Shown: piece by piece, positions 42,064-51,848 of the stretch | How the letters are laid out: each line of letters opens with the position of its first letter | How positions within the stretch are numbered: position 1 is the stretch's first letter | Assembly (NCBI GenBank): GCA_964625465.1 | Contig: CAZVFD010000002.1 | Location: 1-64,000 of the forward strand | Source of the DNA: CAZLFQ01 sp964625465 | GTDB taxonomy: Bacteria > Pseudomonadota > Alphaproteobacteria > Rickettsiales > Midichloriaceae | Reading direction: 5' to 3' | DNA length: 64,000 nucleotides | Made by a program: the position numbers and the translations under genes | Notes under the pieces: model-generated | The model's input: only the letters and a program-made list of their open reading frames with translations | Database searches by the model: none | What the model was told of the DNA's origin: nothing

Positions 42064-42712
42064 GTGATATTTTTGATAATAGTTTTTTTGCAGCAGCTTG
42101 CTGCGCAGTTTTTTTGGATAGTCCTTCGGCAGTAACGGGTTCAATACCTTCTACAGAGACTTGAATTGTAAATGTTGGGTTATGAGCATTGCCAATTTCA
42201 TTAATGACCGTGTAAAGGGGTATAGGTTTGCCATTTTGTTGAGCCCATTCTTGTAATAGAGACTTTGCATCACGTTTAAGAGTCGTTTGAACATCTGAAA
42301 TGTGCTTGCTCCAAAGATCAGTTATTACTTTAGTTGTAGCCTCGTAATTTGAATCAAAATAAATTGCACCAATCAAGGCTTCAAGAGCGTTCTCAAGAAT
42401 CTTAGCGTTGGTGCGGCCTTTATTTTGAACTTCGCCAGCATCCATATCTATACTAGAGCCAAGGTCTATGCTTGAGGCAATTTCTGCTAAACAATTCGTG
42501 TTGACCAAGTTAGAGTGCATCACTGAAAGTTCGGATTCGCTTGCTTCAGGATGTTTTTCCCATAGCAGCTTAGCGATGATTAAGCTTAGAACTTTATCGC
42601 CAAAAAATTCGAGTCTCTCATAGCTGTGCAGTTTCTTTTCGCGAGTAGCACTTGGGTGGGTCATCGCAATTTTAAACAAGCTAGGATCTTTAAATATATA
42701 GTTAATTTTCAT
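42056..42712 (-). CDS. rnc: Ribonuclease III
   Basis: A 218-residue double-strand RNA endonuclease processing rRNA and regulatory RNAs. The signature ERLEFFGDKVLS near residues 32-43 supplies acidic catalytic residues, with later ENALEALIGAIY; a dsRNA-binding domain (DAKSLLQEWAQQ to QAAAKKLL) follows. ATG at 42712 (MKINYIFKD) fits the family; an extension to 42763 overlaps lepB by 62 bases. The chosen start overlaps lepB by 11 bases. Confidence 0.95.
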   Translation of the reverse strand: MKINYIFKDPSLFKIAMTHPSATREKKLHSYERLEFFGDKVLSLIIAKLLWEKHPEASESELSVMHSNLVNTNCLAEIASSIDLGSSIDMDAGEVQNKGRTNAKILENALEALIGAIYFDSNYEATTKVITDLWSKHISDVQTTLKRDAKSLLQEWAQQNGKPIPLYTVINEIGNAHNPTFTIQVSVEGIEPVTAEGLSKKTAQQAAAKKLLSKISHE

Positions 42713-43547
42713 TTCCAATGACCGAAAACGCTCTGCCTGTTTTAAGCTTGGTGAAAAAATCAACTAAGGAAAAATCTTCTGTCCAGAACATGAATACAGC
42801 TTTGCCAACCAAATTTTCTTCAGGTACAAAACCCATTTGATTTAAAAATCTACTATCAACAGAATGATTTCTATTGTCCCCCATGAAGAAATAGTGACCT
42901 TTTGGGACTACATATTTAATTGTTTCATCAGGAAACTCGCGATGGCCATCAATGTTCGCGTCAAGGACTTTGTACATTATACCATTTGGGAGGGTCTCTA
43001 TATACTCGCTGTAATTGATAGTTTCACCATAATGACCAGTTCTTTTATAATCCCCAGTTGACCATCTTTCTACTTCTTGATCGTTCACATAAAGTATTCC
43101 GCGCTTGACTTGCACAGTGTCCCCAGGGAGTCCAATAAGACGCTTTATATAGTGGGTATGGGGATCTTTTACTCCTTTAAATACAATGATATCACCGCGT
43201 TCAGGCTCATCAAACATGATTCGCCCCTTAAATATTGGGATACTGAAAGGCAGAGAGTGTTTGCTATAGCCATAACTATATTTAGATGCGAATAGATAGT
43301 CGCCAACTAATAAGTTGGGCATCATCGATCCAGACGGAATTTTGAATGGTTCGAATAGCATTGTTCGAAATATTATCGCTATAATGATTGCCCACAAAAG
43401 AGAGCGGAAAAATTCAGCATAATCAAATTCCACAACTTTTCTAACAACATAGCGTGAGCTTGCTTTGGGTAGGGATTTTACAATTGATTTAACGCTTTTC
43501 TTGGCTTTCTTGCTTGAAAGGCTAGCTTTCATGGTTTTTGCAGTCAC
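42702..43547 (-). CDS. lepB: Signal peptidase I
   Basis: A 281-residue membrane protease that releases exported proteins from their signal peptides. An N-terminal helix near residues 48-67 anchors it. Catalytic Ser lies in PSGSMMPNLLVGD near residues 72-84, and catalytic Lys in HYIKRLIGLPGD near 132-143. Family box E GDNRNHSVDSR lies near 223-233. The first 40 residues are Lys/Ser-rich, longer than usual. First gene of lepB-rnc-era. Confidence 0.96.
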   Translation of the reverse strand: MTAKTMKASLSSKKAKKSVKSIVKSLPKASSRYVVRKVVEFDYAEFFRSLLWAIIIAIIFRTMLFEPFKIPSGSMMPNLLVGDYLFASKYSYGYSKHSLPFSIPIFKGRIMFDEPERGDIIVFKGVKDPHTHYIKRLIGLPGDTVQVKRGILYVNDQEVERWSTGDYKRTGHYGETINYSEYIETLPNGIMYKVLDANIDGHREFPDETIKYVVPKGHYFFMGDNRNHSVDSRFLNQMGFVPEENLVGKAVFMFWTEDFSLVDFFTKLKTGRAFSVIGNEN

Positions 43548-43733
43548 TTTGATAACTTGTTAATACATATAGGCAAGATTTTACCACTTATTTCGTTAGT
43601 TTCAATAAAGTAATTTTAGGCCTAGTTCATACTATGTTATTGAGCGGCGTTTTTTAACAAAAGTTTAATACAACCTTAATATCAGTGAAACATTCCACAG
43701 TTATAATAGTCACAGATAATAAGGGGTGGGCTT

Positions 43734-46568
43734 ATGGCGCATAGCAAAATTCTAACTTCAAATCAACCCAATGCACTAACAGCGAGTGTCATTGCAGAGG
43801 AATTTGAGGTAATGGAAATTAGTTCTCAAGCTGAAGAAGAGTTTTTTGAAGCTAAAGAAGAATTTGATGACGTGGCAGAAGAATTTGAATTAGTAGAGCC
43901 AAGTTCTGAAGATGAAAACGAACTTTCAGATTTAGAAGAGGAATTCGAAGTAATTGATGCGGATGATGAAGAAGAGTTTTTTGACGCTGAAGAAGAATTC
44001 CCAGAAGTAAGACTAGCGAGAGCAAAAGCTCTTGCAGCTGCTATGCCTATACTTGTGCTTAATTACAATAATGTGATCTTGAGCTTACAACAAGATGTGA
44101 AATTAGCGGTGGAAAATGAAGATGCCGCAAAAGCTAAAAAAGTTTTAGAAACTCTTTTCAAGTTAGAAATTAGCCCTGCAAAGGCAATGCTACAAATGGC
44201 GTTAGGTGGTCAAGTTTCCAATGACGTAGATGTACAGGAGTTTGAAAAAGCAGTTCGTCTAGGGCTGATCACACAATACAAAATGTATTTGCCGCAACTT
44301 CTTAAAGATTTGTTTGATGCAAAGTTGATTTCAAATTCAGAGCTCGCCAAATTAGCAGAGTCTGAAACTGGCTCTGATATTGTAAGCTACATTAAAGAAT
44401 TAGCTATGGATGCAGAGCAAGAAATTGATTATTCAGAGCTAGCATTGGTTCTTGCCGTAAAACAAAAAGATTGGAATTTCATGATGAATTTCCAATTGCT
44501 GGAAGATCAATTATCTGATCATGAGGAGCTGCTTCTGGATATTTATGCAGCAAATAGACCAGATGTTCTTGAATATTGCAAAGAAAGCAAAGTATTTGGT
44601 TTCGATGAGAGAATTTATTCAGAGAGTAACTCTCAGGATTCAAATGGTAGAACATCTCTAATGGATGCCGCTGCGGCAGGTGATGTGGAGGGGGTAAAAA
44701 AGTTACTAGCTCTTGGGGCAAATTCTTCGTTAAAAGACTCAGATGGAAATACTGCATTGATGCTGGCATCTTCATATTCTGCTGAAGAAATAGCTCAAGT
44801 TAATATGCCAAGTAGTGAGCGCAGCGACGAAATTAAAAAGCTCATGATAGCAAAAGCTGAAATTGTTAAAATTTTAGTGGCTGATAAAAACACAAATATT
44901 AATGACAGAAATAAAGCAGGGCTGAATGCTTTCGATATAGTAATTGCACAGAGCTTGAGTACTTCTAAAAAAGGAATTTCTGAGTTGAGGGGTGATCACG
45001 GGATAATTGATGCATTGTTGCATGGTGGCGCAAACCCAATATTTGGGGAATTTGAGTGGAGCTATAAAGCTAAGGCTTTATCTACGGTGTTCTTGTCTGT
45101 TGCAATCACGAATTTAAAAAATGCTTTAATAAATGCAACGGGAATTGGTTTTGTTTTAAAGTTTGCTTTAAGCCCGCTCATTGAAGTGCTAAATCTGGCG
45201 TGTGATGCTTTGGTTGCTTATAAAGGTTACTATGATGTTAAAAATCCAGTATTCAGATATACGAAAACATGTCTGAGCTCAGAATATGCGAACGATGCAT
45301 TTTTCTCATTAGACAAAAAACCTCTAATAGGGGCATTCCACATCAACTGGATGGGTAAAGTATATTCAGGTGAGAATCTGAAGAAATATATGACTAACCA
45401 TGTTGGCTATACAGATGTATCGAAAGGCTATTTTTCTACTACTGATCTCAAGAAAAATGATGATGGTACGGAAAAAATGCGAGTGAAGGAAAAGCAAGAA
45501 TTAGCAACCTCCATTGCAAATAGGTATTCGATTGTTCAAGATAAATTAAGTGGGTTTTTAATGCCTTGGACGAGGTCTGGTCTAAATAAAGCAGCTCAAG
45601 AAATGAAAGAAGCTTTTGCGCTGGTGCAGACTGATCATAAATTGCCTGATGCGATGCAAAAAGATTTGTGTAAATTAATGATGGTGCAAAATCACGAGCA
45701 TATTTATAACGAGCTTTCAAATAATAAACGACTTAAAGAGTCGTTCACGCAGATACATGCGGCTGTTAGGGCAGGTGCGCTTGCAGTTGATCTTGAAACT
45801 AGACATAACATAGAACAAGTTATGCTATTATTGCAAAATGGTAAAAAAGAGAAAAGTTTTTGGCATGCTATATTAGATTACATAATGCCAAAACAAAAAG
45901 AGTTAAATCTAAGCTTTGAGAATTGGAAATCTAAGGTTGATCAAGAAAAAATATCTGGAATGACATTAGAAGAGTATTTGCAAAATACTGAGACTAAGTT
46001 TGCAACAGATTTAGCTGAAAATAAAGATGTGAGAACTTTTAAAGAAAAAGCTTGGGATTATGCCTCTGGTGCGGGTCGTTATGTCCGTGACACTGTTATA
46101 CAAGGTGTGGCACGTGTTTTCGGGACTAAATCAGATACAGTTTGCGATGTTATTTCAGATGGGGTCTCAAGTGTGGCTGCGACCGTTAATGCTGGCGGCC
46201 ATGTTGCGATTCGTAGATTCTATGATAGTAGCTACTTTACGCCATTATGTATATTAGGTGGTTTAGGATGCTTGGCGGTGAAATTTCCAAGTCAAATGTG
46301 GACTTCGTGTAAGTATTCTTTTAAAGCATTTGGTTTCGTTGCAAGTGTAACTGTAGCTGCAGTAGGGGCTTTGTTTAGTGGAATCTCGAGGTTATTTAGT
46401 TACACTCAAACACAACAAGCTTCGACTGCGATTCAGGAAGTTGTTCAACAAGAGCAACAAGCAAGCCAAGCAGTTGTTGATATTAGTGAAGATGTGATGA
46501 CGCGTAGTTTTGTAGTGATGTCCAGAGGAGATCATGAACAAGCTAATTCACAGCTTTTAAACGGATAG
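43734..46568 (+). CDS. Large ankyrin protein with two FFAT-like motifs
   Basis: A 944-residue protein. Residues 20-92 are a strongly acidic, Phe-containing tract with two FFAT-type cores: EFFEAKE (residues 36-42) and EFFDAEE (81-87); the second fits the EFFDAxE consensus exactly and has an acidic flank. FFAT motifs bind the MSP domain of ER-resident VAP proteins. Ankyrin repeats follow near residues 304-352 (NGRTSLMDAAAAGDVEGVKK, NTALMLASS) and 388-430. Hydrophobic segments occur near 460-490 and 840-885. No signal peptide. Start behind AAGGGG; a TATAAT box lies at 43702-43707. An ER-directed effector is inference. Confidence 0.82.
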   Translation: MAHSKILTSNQPNALTASVIAEEFEVMEISSQAEEEFFEAKEEFDDVAEEFELVEPSSEDENELSDLEEEFEVIDADDEEEFFDAEEEFPEVRLARAKALAAAMPILVLNYNNVILSLQQDVKLAVENEDAAKAKKVLETLFKLEISPAKAMLQMALGGQVSNDVDVQEFEKAVRLGLITQYKMYLPQLLKDLFDAKLISNSELAKLAESETGSDIVSYIKELAMDAEQEIDYSELALVLAVKQKDWNFMMNFQLLEDQLSDHEELLLDIYAANRPDVLEYCKESKVFGFDERIYSESNSQDSNGRTSLMDAAAAGDVEGVKKLLALGANSSLKDSDGNTALMLASSYSAEEIAQVNMPSSERSDEIKKLMIAKAEIVKILVADKNTNINDRNKAGLNAFDIVIAQSLSTSKKGISELRGDHGIIDALLHGGANPIFGEFEWSYKAKALSTVFLSVAITNLKNALINATGIGFVLKFALSPLIEVLNLACDALVAYKGYYDVKNPVFRYTKTCLSSEYANDAFFSLDKKPLIGAFHINWMGKVYSGENLKKYMTNHVGYTDVSKGYFSTTDLKKNDDGTEKMRVKEKQELATSIANRYSIVQDKLSGFLMPWTRSGLNKAAQEMKEAFALVQTDHKLPDAMQKDLCKLMMVQNHEHIYNELSNNKRLKESFTQIHAAVRAGALAVDLETRHNIEQVMLLLQNGKKEKSFWHAILDYIMPKQKELNLSFENWKSKVDQEKISGMTLEEYLQNTETKFATDLAENKDVRTFKEKAWDYASGAGRYVRDTVIQGVARVFGTKSDTVCDVISDGVSSVAATVNAGGHVAIRRFYDSSYFTPLCILGGLGCLAVKFPSQMWTSCKYSFKAFGFVASVTVAAVGALFSGISRLFSYTQTQQASTAIQEVVQQEQQASQAVVDISEDVMTRSFVVMSRGDHEQANSQLLNG

Positions 46569-46580
46569 AGAGGGAGAAAA

Positions 46581-47171
46581 ATGAAAAGAAAAGGAGCAAA
46601 AAAATCTGCCAGCATTAGTAGTATTATATTCGCACAACAGAAAGAAGATAAGGTTGGTGAATTAAATAGAGCAATTGCCTATAGAGATTTAACTGTAGTC
46701 GAGAGTATTATAAATGGTCTAGGTACTCAAGAAAGTGAAGAAAAAGAATTGCTGGAAGAAGTGATAGCATGCTGTATGGCTAACATTAGGTATGAAATTA
46801 ATAAAAATAAACTTGAGACTGTTGAGCAAAGAACTGCTAATGCAAACTTTGTTTATTGGACAAATTTTGCAACTCCGTTAATGGATAAACTAGGGGTGTT
46901 CAATACCGATCAAGCTTCATTTGAGGACTTGATGTTGGCTGTGGATGCAAGGTCTAAATATGAGCAATTAAGTGCATCTCTAACAAAAGCCATTAGTTCA
47001 AATTATAATTCTAGCCCAGAAGCATCAGAAACTATTTTGCGTTCAAATTCACCTGTAAAAACTATTGATGGCCGAGTTGTGATCGACCCAGTGGTGATGA
47101 GGAGTATATTGTTGATATACACTGAAAAAGCGCATGATAAATTTCAAGAATCAGAACATGAGAGGATGTGA
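46581..47171 (+). CDS. Unknown protein, effector-cluster member 2
   Basis: A 196-residue soluble helical protein, unrecognised, with a basic N-terminus (MKRKGAKKSASIS). Its C-terminal part has VVIDPVVMRSILL, which resembles EIDPNHLRSVMLK in the next gene and EITEELLRSRM near the end of the gene at 47650, so the three may share a short functional element. It starts 12 bases after the ankyrin gene with a strong GAGGGAG site and overlaps the next start by one base (TGATG): an operon. Confidence 0.65.
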   Translation: MKRKGAKKSASISSIIFAQQKEDKVGELNRAIAYRDLTVVESIINGLGTQESEEKELLEEVIACCMANIRYEINKNKLETVEQRTANANFVYWTNFATPLMDKLGVFNTDQASFEDLMLAVDARSKYEQLSASLTKAISSNYNSSPEASETILRSNSPVKTIDGRVVIDPVVMRSILLIYTEKAHDKFQESEHERM

Positions 47172-47637
47172 TGAAGGGATTAAATGAACTGTTAGCTCAA
47201 ATTCAGGGCAGTAAACCAGATGTTTCTAGTGATGAAAAATTACCTTTTTCAGGACGTATTAGAGTTAGAAAAGGTAAAATCAATTCCAGCAATCAAGATG
47301 TAGGATATGTAGATTCAAACGAACAAGAAATTGATCCGAATCATTTAAGAAGTGTGATGCTGAAAAAAATAAAGATGCAGAGAATTTCTTGCCAAGATAA
47401 AAAAAAAGCTCTCATTATTATGATACTACTTTGTCATATTCGAATAGTGGAAAAAGCCAACTTTCTATCAGCTTTGAAGATGTACTAAGCGAGAAGAGAG
47501 AAAGAGTTAAGGTTTTGCGAGCATGCGGCAAGGAGGAGGCTGTGATAGATAGCACTAAATCAGAGCGTAGATATGGATATACTAAAGGCAGTCAAATGTC
47601 ACAGAGTGCTAACAACACATGTACTCGTAGTTTATAG
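47171..47637 (+). CDS. Unknown protein with -1 frameshift at an A9 run
   Basis: The reading frame from ATG 47171 runs to a stop at 47488, but its last 25 residues change character after an A9 run at 47399-47407. Reading one base back at this run continues an open frame with ordinary composition (SSHYYDTTLSYSNSGKSQL and onward) to 47637, giving about 155 residues. So either the base count of the A run is wrong, the gene is mutated, or slippage (ribosomal or transcriptional) makes the full protein. The N-part has EIDPNHLRSVMLK, related to its upstream neighbour. Function unknown. Confidence 0.55.
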
Positions 47638-47649
47638 AGATTTTTAAAT

Positions 47650-48492
47650 ATGATGAATTCAACAAAAGAGATGCGCATAATAAATACAAAACTCATTGCA
47701 GTAATTGGCTCGATTGCTGATAATCATCCTGATTTATTGGCGGATTTAGAGAGTTTTAGAGATATTGGAGGGTTGAACAGTAGAACAGCTAACACGATTT
47801 TAGAAGAAGCAAAGAAAGGCAATAACGCCAATGCCATATTTTATTTACTCAAGACTATAGATGGTGAGTTTAAATTAGAGAGTGCATTTGAAGATTATTT
47901 TCGAATTACTAAATTATTGCTTTTGAATCCAAACAAAGAGCAATATGTAGAATTATATAAATGTGCTCTTAAAACCTGTAATGCCAAGTATGTTANNNNN
48001 NNNNNTCAGATCAAAATTTGTGTTCAAGTCGCGCAACAAAAGTTTGAGAACTTTTTAAATCTTTTGTCTAAAGGTGAGAAATTGTCAGGCCAAGAATGTA
48101 GTTGGGGATACAGGGCGCAAACAAAAATGGATCTGGAATCTTGGAAAAAACTTCAAAAATTTCATGATGTACTGGATTGCCATCCTGCCGTTTTAGATAA
48201 TCCCCAAGTTTTTGAATTACTAAAAAGAGATAAAGAGCTAGCAAAGTTAAGTATTAGAAGGCTAGCAATAGAAAAGATGCAGGAAGCGTGTTTTTTAAAT
48301 GAATCTTCAGCTATAACGTCGTCTGAAGAGTTAAGAAAATTAAGCTCTTCATCTTTATCTGGCCAAGATCCTGCAAGTTCAACATCAGATGGGCTAGAAG
48401 GTTCTCAAATTGAAATTACTGAGGAGTTGCTTAGATCCCGTATGGACTATCTAGGTAAACCAGTTAATAAAGGACATTATTCACAGAAGTAA
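47650..48492 (+). CDS. Unknown protein, interrupted by an assembly gap
   Basis: A composite of about 280 residues, helical and soluble, unrecognised. Residues 116-119 are undefined because a 10-N gap lies at 47996-48005; both sides happen to be in frame but belonging to one gene is not assured. The C-terminal region is Ser-rich (EELRKLSSSSLSGQDPASS) and carries EITEELLRSRM, similar to elements in the two upstream genes. Fourth gene of the cluster that starts at 43734. Confidence 0.5.
   Translation: MMNSTKEMRIINTKLIAVIGSIADNHPDLLADLESFRDIGGLNSRTANTILEEAKKGNNANAIFYLLKTIDGEFKLESAFEDYFRITKLLLLNPNKEQYVELYKCALKTCNAKYVXXXXQIKICVQVAQQKFENFLNLLSKGEKLSGQECSWGYRAQTKMDLESWKKLQKFHDVLDCHPAVLDNPQVFELLKRDKELAKLSIRRLAIEKMQEACFLNESSAITSSEELRKLSSSSLSGQDPASSTSDGLEGSQIEITEELLRSRMDYLGKPVNKGHYSQK
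47996..48005. other. Scaffold gap (10 N)
   Basis: Exactly ten N, the usual placeholder for a gap of unknown size. The true distance and sequence are unknown. Confidence 0.95.
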
Positions 48493-48564
48493 AGATAGTT
48501 ATCAAATAAGTTGACCAATCTTTTTGCCCGCTTTACTATTTCAAGTAGCTGAATTAACAGAGTT

Positions 48565-51369
48565 TTGCGCTTGTTGAATTTTTTGCAAAAATTGAAATAC
48601 ATGTTGGCGATATTGATCGTCACCTTAGTAGCTGCATACATACCAAGTCTTTTGAATTTTAATTCAAAGAAAGAATCCTTACAGAAAGCACTTAAAAGCG
48701 TAGTTGATTATGATTTTAGAATTGATGGAGATATCAAAATAAATCTCCTACCAGTTCCAAAAATAACATTAAATAACGTTACTGCTTCCGATGATAAGGG
48801 CGGAGGCATTCAGGTAAATAAAATTGTCGTTTATCCAACGATTACGTCTATCTTTTCAGATGATGTCAAAGTTACAAAAGTTGCAATCTTCGATGCAGAG
48901 CTAAATGTAAATGATATACAAAACACCAGAAAAGCCACGGTTTCCGCTGGCGATACAAAAATGATTCCAAGTTTAGAGTTGGTGAATACAACTATCACTT
49001 TTGATAATGAATTTGGGCAAGACAGGCAAATTAAAAATATAAATGCTAAGTTTGTTTTTGATGGGCTGGATTCAAAAAACCTGCGCCTAACTTCAGATTT
49101 TGCTTTGGGCAGGAGTAAATATAACTTTGATGCCACATTTAAGAATGTAAATTCAGCTGGTGATTCGGATGATGCAACTTTCTCATTTTATAACAACATT
49201 TTTGCACTGGAATTTTCTGGAAAGCTTGGTGAGTTGTTCAATTCACCTAAGTTAGATGGGAAAGCTGGATTTTCAATTAAATCTTTTGCAGTTGACGGAA
49301 AAGTTGATAAGTTTTTAGAAAAGATTGCCAATGATAGTTTGCGTTCATCTGCAGATATATTGATCACACCATCAATGGTGAGTATTGGTAATTTTAAAAT
49401 CGAGTCTAATAGTATTACAAATGCGACTGGCGAATTAGAGTGGTTATTTGGCTTTGAACAAGAGTTAGATGGTGTTCTGTCTATAGAAAAAATTGATTTG
49501 GATACAATGTTTCCCAAAAAAGCAGGTGATGAGTCTGAGCCAATTTCTGTTCTTACTGTGTTGGAAAATATCATAAGACCTCTTATTAATGAATTTGATA
49601 TAGATGTTCGTACAGGTCTCTTCGGTGGAATAAAATTTAGTGTTAATGAGATTGTTTATAATCAGAAAAAAATAGATAAATTTGAATTGGCATTTGATCT
49701 ATATAACGGTGACTTTGCTCTAGATCGTTTAAAATTCACAGCACCTGGGCAGACTAGTTATTTGATGCAAGGAAATATGTCTTTTAATGATGTGAGGCCA
49801 CGTTTTGAAGGAACAAGTAATTTGCAAATTAAAGATATAACTGAATTTGCGTCATGGTTGAATTTAGCTATCTCAGAAAAATTGCAAAAAGAAAAGCCTG
49901 CATTAGCATTTACGGCCAAAATAGATCTAATACCTAGAAGCCTAAGATTGCAAAATATGAAATTGTCTTTAGGTGAAACAAGCATCCTCGGTAAAGCAGC
50001 TTTTAAGGATACTGGTGAGAAAAGGCTAAATACCAAATTAACTCTAAGAATAAATGAAATTAACACAAATGATTTCGAGTTAGGCGAAGTAGTGGATCAA
50101 GTTTTAACAAATATGTTCTTGTTTGATGGCGATAGGTTCGGTGCGAAATTCACTGAGTATGTTAATGATTACAGATGGCTTCGAACATTTCCACTTAATC
50201 TCAATGCCGAGTTGCTTGTAGATAAAGCCATTTATAAAAACAAAACTTTCTCAGCGTTGCATCACTCGTTTAAAATTACCCCGAATAATCTTGTATTTGA
50301 TAAATTTTCTATCTCCGATGAAATGATAGATATTGATGGGCGTGTTGGTATATCTCTTACAGCAATCAAGCCGAATGTATTTATTGATCTTTCAACAAAA
50401 AAAATGGACTGGAACGGGATTGCTGCACTGTTTCCTAGCTACGATTCATTATTTAAAATGTCTCTTACTGAGTCAGCCAAAAAAGTGACTAGCCAGAGTG
50501 ATGCTGACCCCGCATTGCAACAGGCGTACAATGCCTTCAATTTTTATAGTATTAATAATTTCAATGTTGATTTTAAAATAGATTTTCAGCAAATAGTAAG
50601 CAATACTTTCCCAATTCAAGGTATAAAAGCACAAGGGAAGCTTGGTGATGGTGTTATTGAGTTCGAGGATTTAAACCTGAAATTATTCAATGGTGAGTTG
50701 GAAGCTAAGGGTAGCTTGGCAATTCTTAATAGTCTGCCAAGCTTAAATATTTCTTATGCAATTAATAATTTCAATCCTCAAAGTGCGCTTTGGTACTTCT
50801 TTGACTATAATAATTTTAAAGGTTATATGAGCGCTAACGGTACACTTACAGGTACTGGGCGTACCATACCTGAATTGCTGTATAATATGGAAGGAAATTT
50901 CAATTTTGTGGGTAGGAAAACTACATTCTTAGGTATGGATTTAAGTCAGATAATTAAGGTGACAGAAACAGGTGATACTCTCAATGTTAGGATGGATAAT
51001 CTAAGGTCGGGTAGTTCTCAAGGTGAAACAGTATTTGATGAAATCACAGGAAATTTTACCTTAAGCAAAGGTTTGGCAACATTGGTTAATATGTCTATGG
51101 CTACAAATCGTTCACGCGGTTATTACTCAGCTCAATTCGACTATATAAATCACTTGGTTAATGGTAAAGGTAAGATCTCGTTTATACCTGCTGGTAGCGC
51201 GTCGCCACTTAATATTGATCTTGAGAATCAAGGTAAGATTGTAGGACAAAGTTTTGTTGTGAATATTGAGCCAGTTGCTAAGTTTCTTCAGTCTAAATTA
51301 GCGGCAGGTGAAGCGGCAAAAGCCCAAGAGGATAAAGCACAATCGTTACTTAGAAATCGTAAGTTATAA
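48565..51369 (+). CDS. AsmA-family protein
   Basis: A 934-residue protein of the AsmA family, bridge-like proteins linked to phospholipid movement and outer membrane assembly. An N-terminal membrane anchor lies near residues 10-29; DYDFRIDGDIKINLLPVPKI follows, the classic AsmA beginning. The long repetitive beta-groove region and a C-terminal AsmA_2-type part (NGELEAKGSLAILNSLPSL, GYMSANGTLTGTGRTIPEL) are seen. The start is TTG at 48565 with a basic leader; ATG at 48601 would shorten the anchor. It overlaps ccmG by one base. Confidence 0.88.
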   Translation: MRLLNFLQKLKYMLAILIVTLVAAYIPSLLNFNSKKESLQKALKSVVDYDFRIDGDIKINLLPVPKITLNNVTASDDKGGGIQVNKIVVYPTITSIFSDDVKVTKVAIFDAELNVNDIQNTRKATVSAGDTKMIPSLELVNTTITFDNEFGQDRQIKNINAKFVFDGLDSKNLRLTSDFALGRSKYNFDATFKNVNSAGDSDDATFSFYNNIFALEFSGKLGELFNSPKLDGKAGFSIKSFAVDGKVDKFLEKIANDSLRSSADILITPSMVSIGNFKIESNSITNATGELEWLFGFEQELDGVLSIEKIDLDTMFPKKAGDESEPISVLTVLENIIRPLINEFDIDVRTGLFGGIKFSVNEIVYNQKKIDKFELAFDLYNGDFALDRLKFTAPGQTSYLMQGNMSFNDVRPRFEGTSNLQIKDITEFASWLNLAISEKLQKEKPALAFTAKIDLIPRSLRLQNMKLSLGETSILGKAAFKDTGEKRLNTKLTLRINEINTNDFELGEVVDQVLTNMFLFDGDRFGAKFTEYVNDYRWLRTFPLNLNAELLVDKAIYKNKTFSALHHSFKITPNNLVFDKFSISDEMIDIDGRVGISLTAIKPNVFIDLSTKKMDWNGIAALFPSYDSLFKMSLTESAKKVTSQSDADPALQQAYNAFNFYSINNFNVDFKIDFQQIVSNTFPIQGIKAQGKLGDGVIEFEDLNLKLFNGELEAKGSLAILNSLPSLNISYAINNFNPQSALWYFFDYNNFKGYMSANGTLTGTGRTIPELLYNMEGNFNFVGRKTTFLGMDLSQIIKVTETGDTLNVRMDNLRSGSSQGETVFDEITGNFTLSKGLATLVNMSMATNRSRGYYSAQFDYINHLVNGKGKISFIPAGSASPLNIDLENQGKIVGQSFVVNIEPVAKFLQSKLAAGEAAKAQEDKAQSLLRNRKL

Positions 51370-51848
51370 TGCACAAGTATAATTTCAAGATTTTGGTCAC
51401 TATTCTTGTGATAAGTATTTTATCTAGCTTTGCAATGTTAATGCTTGATAAGCCAAGTCAAGGTAATAAAATTGGTAAGAATTTTAGCGAAATTACTCAG
51501 TTATTGCCCCAAAAAGACAAGCCAGTGTTGCTACATATTTTTGCTACTTGGTGCAAATCATGTAAAGCGGATATTAGTGCGCTGAAAAATAAGGAAGTCC
51601 ATGATAAATATGAAGTTGTTGGGATGTTATGGCGTGATTCAGAAGATAGGTTGGCTTATCATTTGGAAAAGTATCCCAATACGTATGACCGAGTAATAAT
51701 AGATTTTGATGATAAAATTAGTTTTGCGCTTGGGGTGATTGGGGTGCCTGAAACATTCATATTTGATAAGAATGGTATGGTGATATACAATCACATCGGA
51801 ACAATATCAAAAGACGAAATATTAAATGTCTCAATTGAAAAACATTAA
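51369..51848 (+). CDS. ccmG: Thiol:disulfide interchange protein CcmG/DsbE
   Basis: A 159-residue membrane-anchored thioredoxin-like protein. N-terminal helix at residues 9-26; active site FATWCKSCKAD near residues 59-69 with CxxC; cis-Pro loop GVPETFIFDKNG near 126-137. CcmG reduces apocytochrome c cysteines before heme attachment in the periplasm. It begins at the asmA stop (TAATG) and overlaps the next gene by 23 bases. Confidence 0.9.
   Translation: MHKYNFKILVTILVISILSSFAMLMLDKPSQGNKIGKNFSEITQLLPQKDKPVLLHIFATWCKSCKADISALKNKEVHDKYEVVGMLWRDSEDRLAYHLEKYPNTYDRVIIDFDDKISFALGVIGVPETFIFDKNGMVIYNHIGTISKDEILNVSIEKH

Noticed and set aside
47996..48005. Gene fusion across the first N gap
   Set aside because: No duplicated flank as at the other two gaps; continuity is by chance or real, and cannot be decided here.
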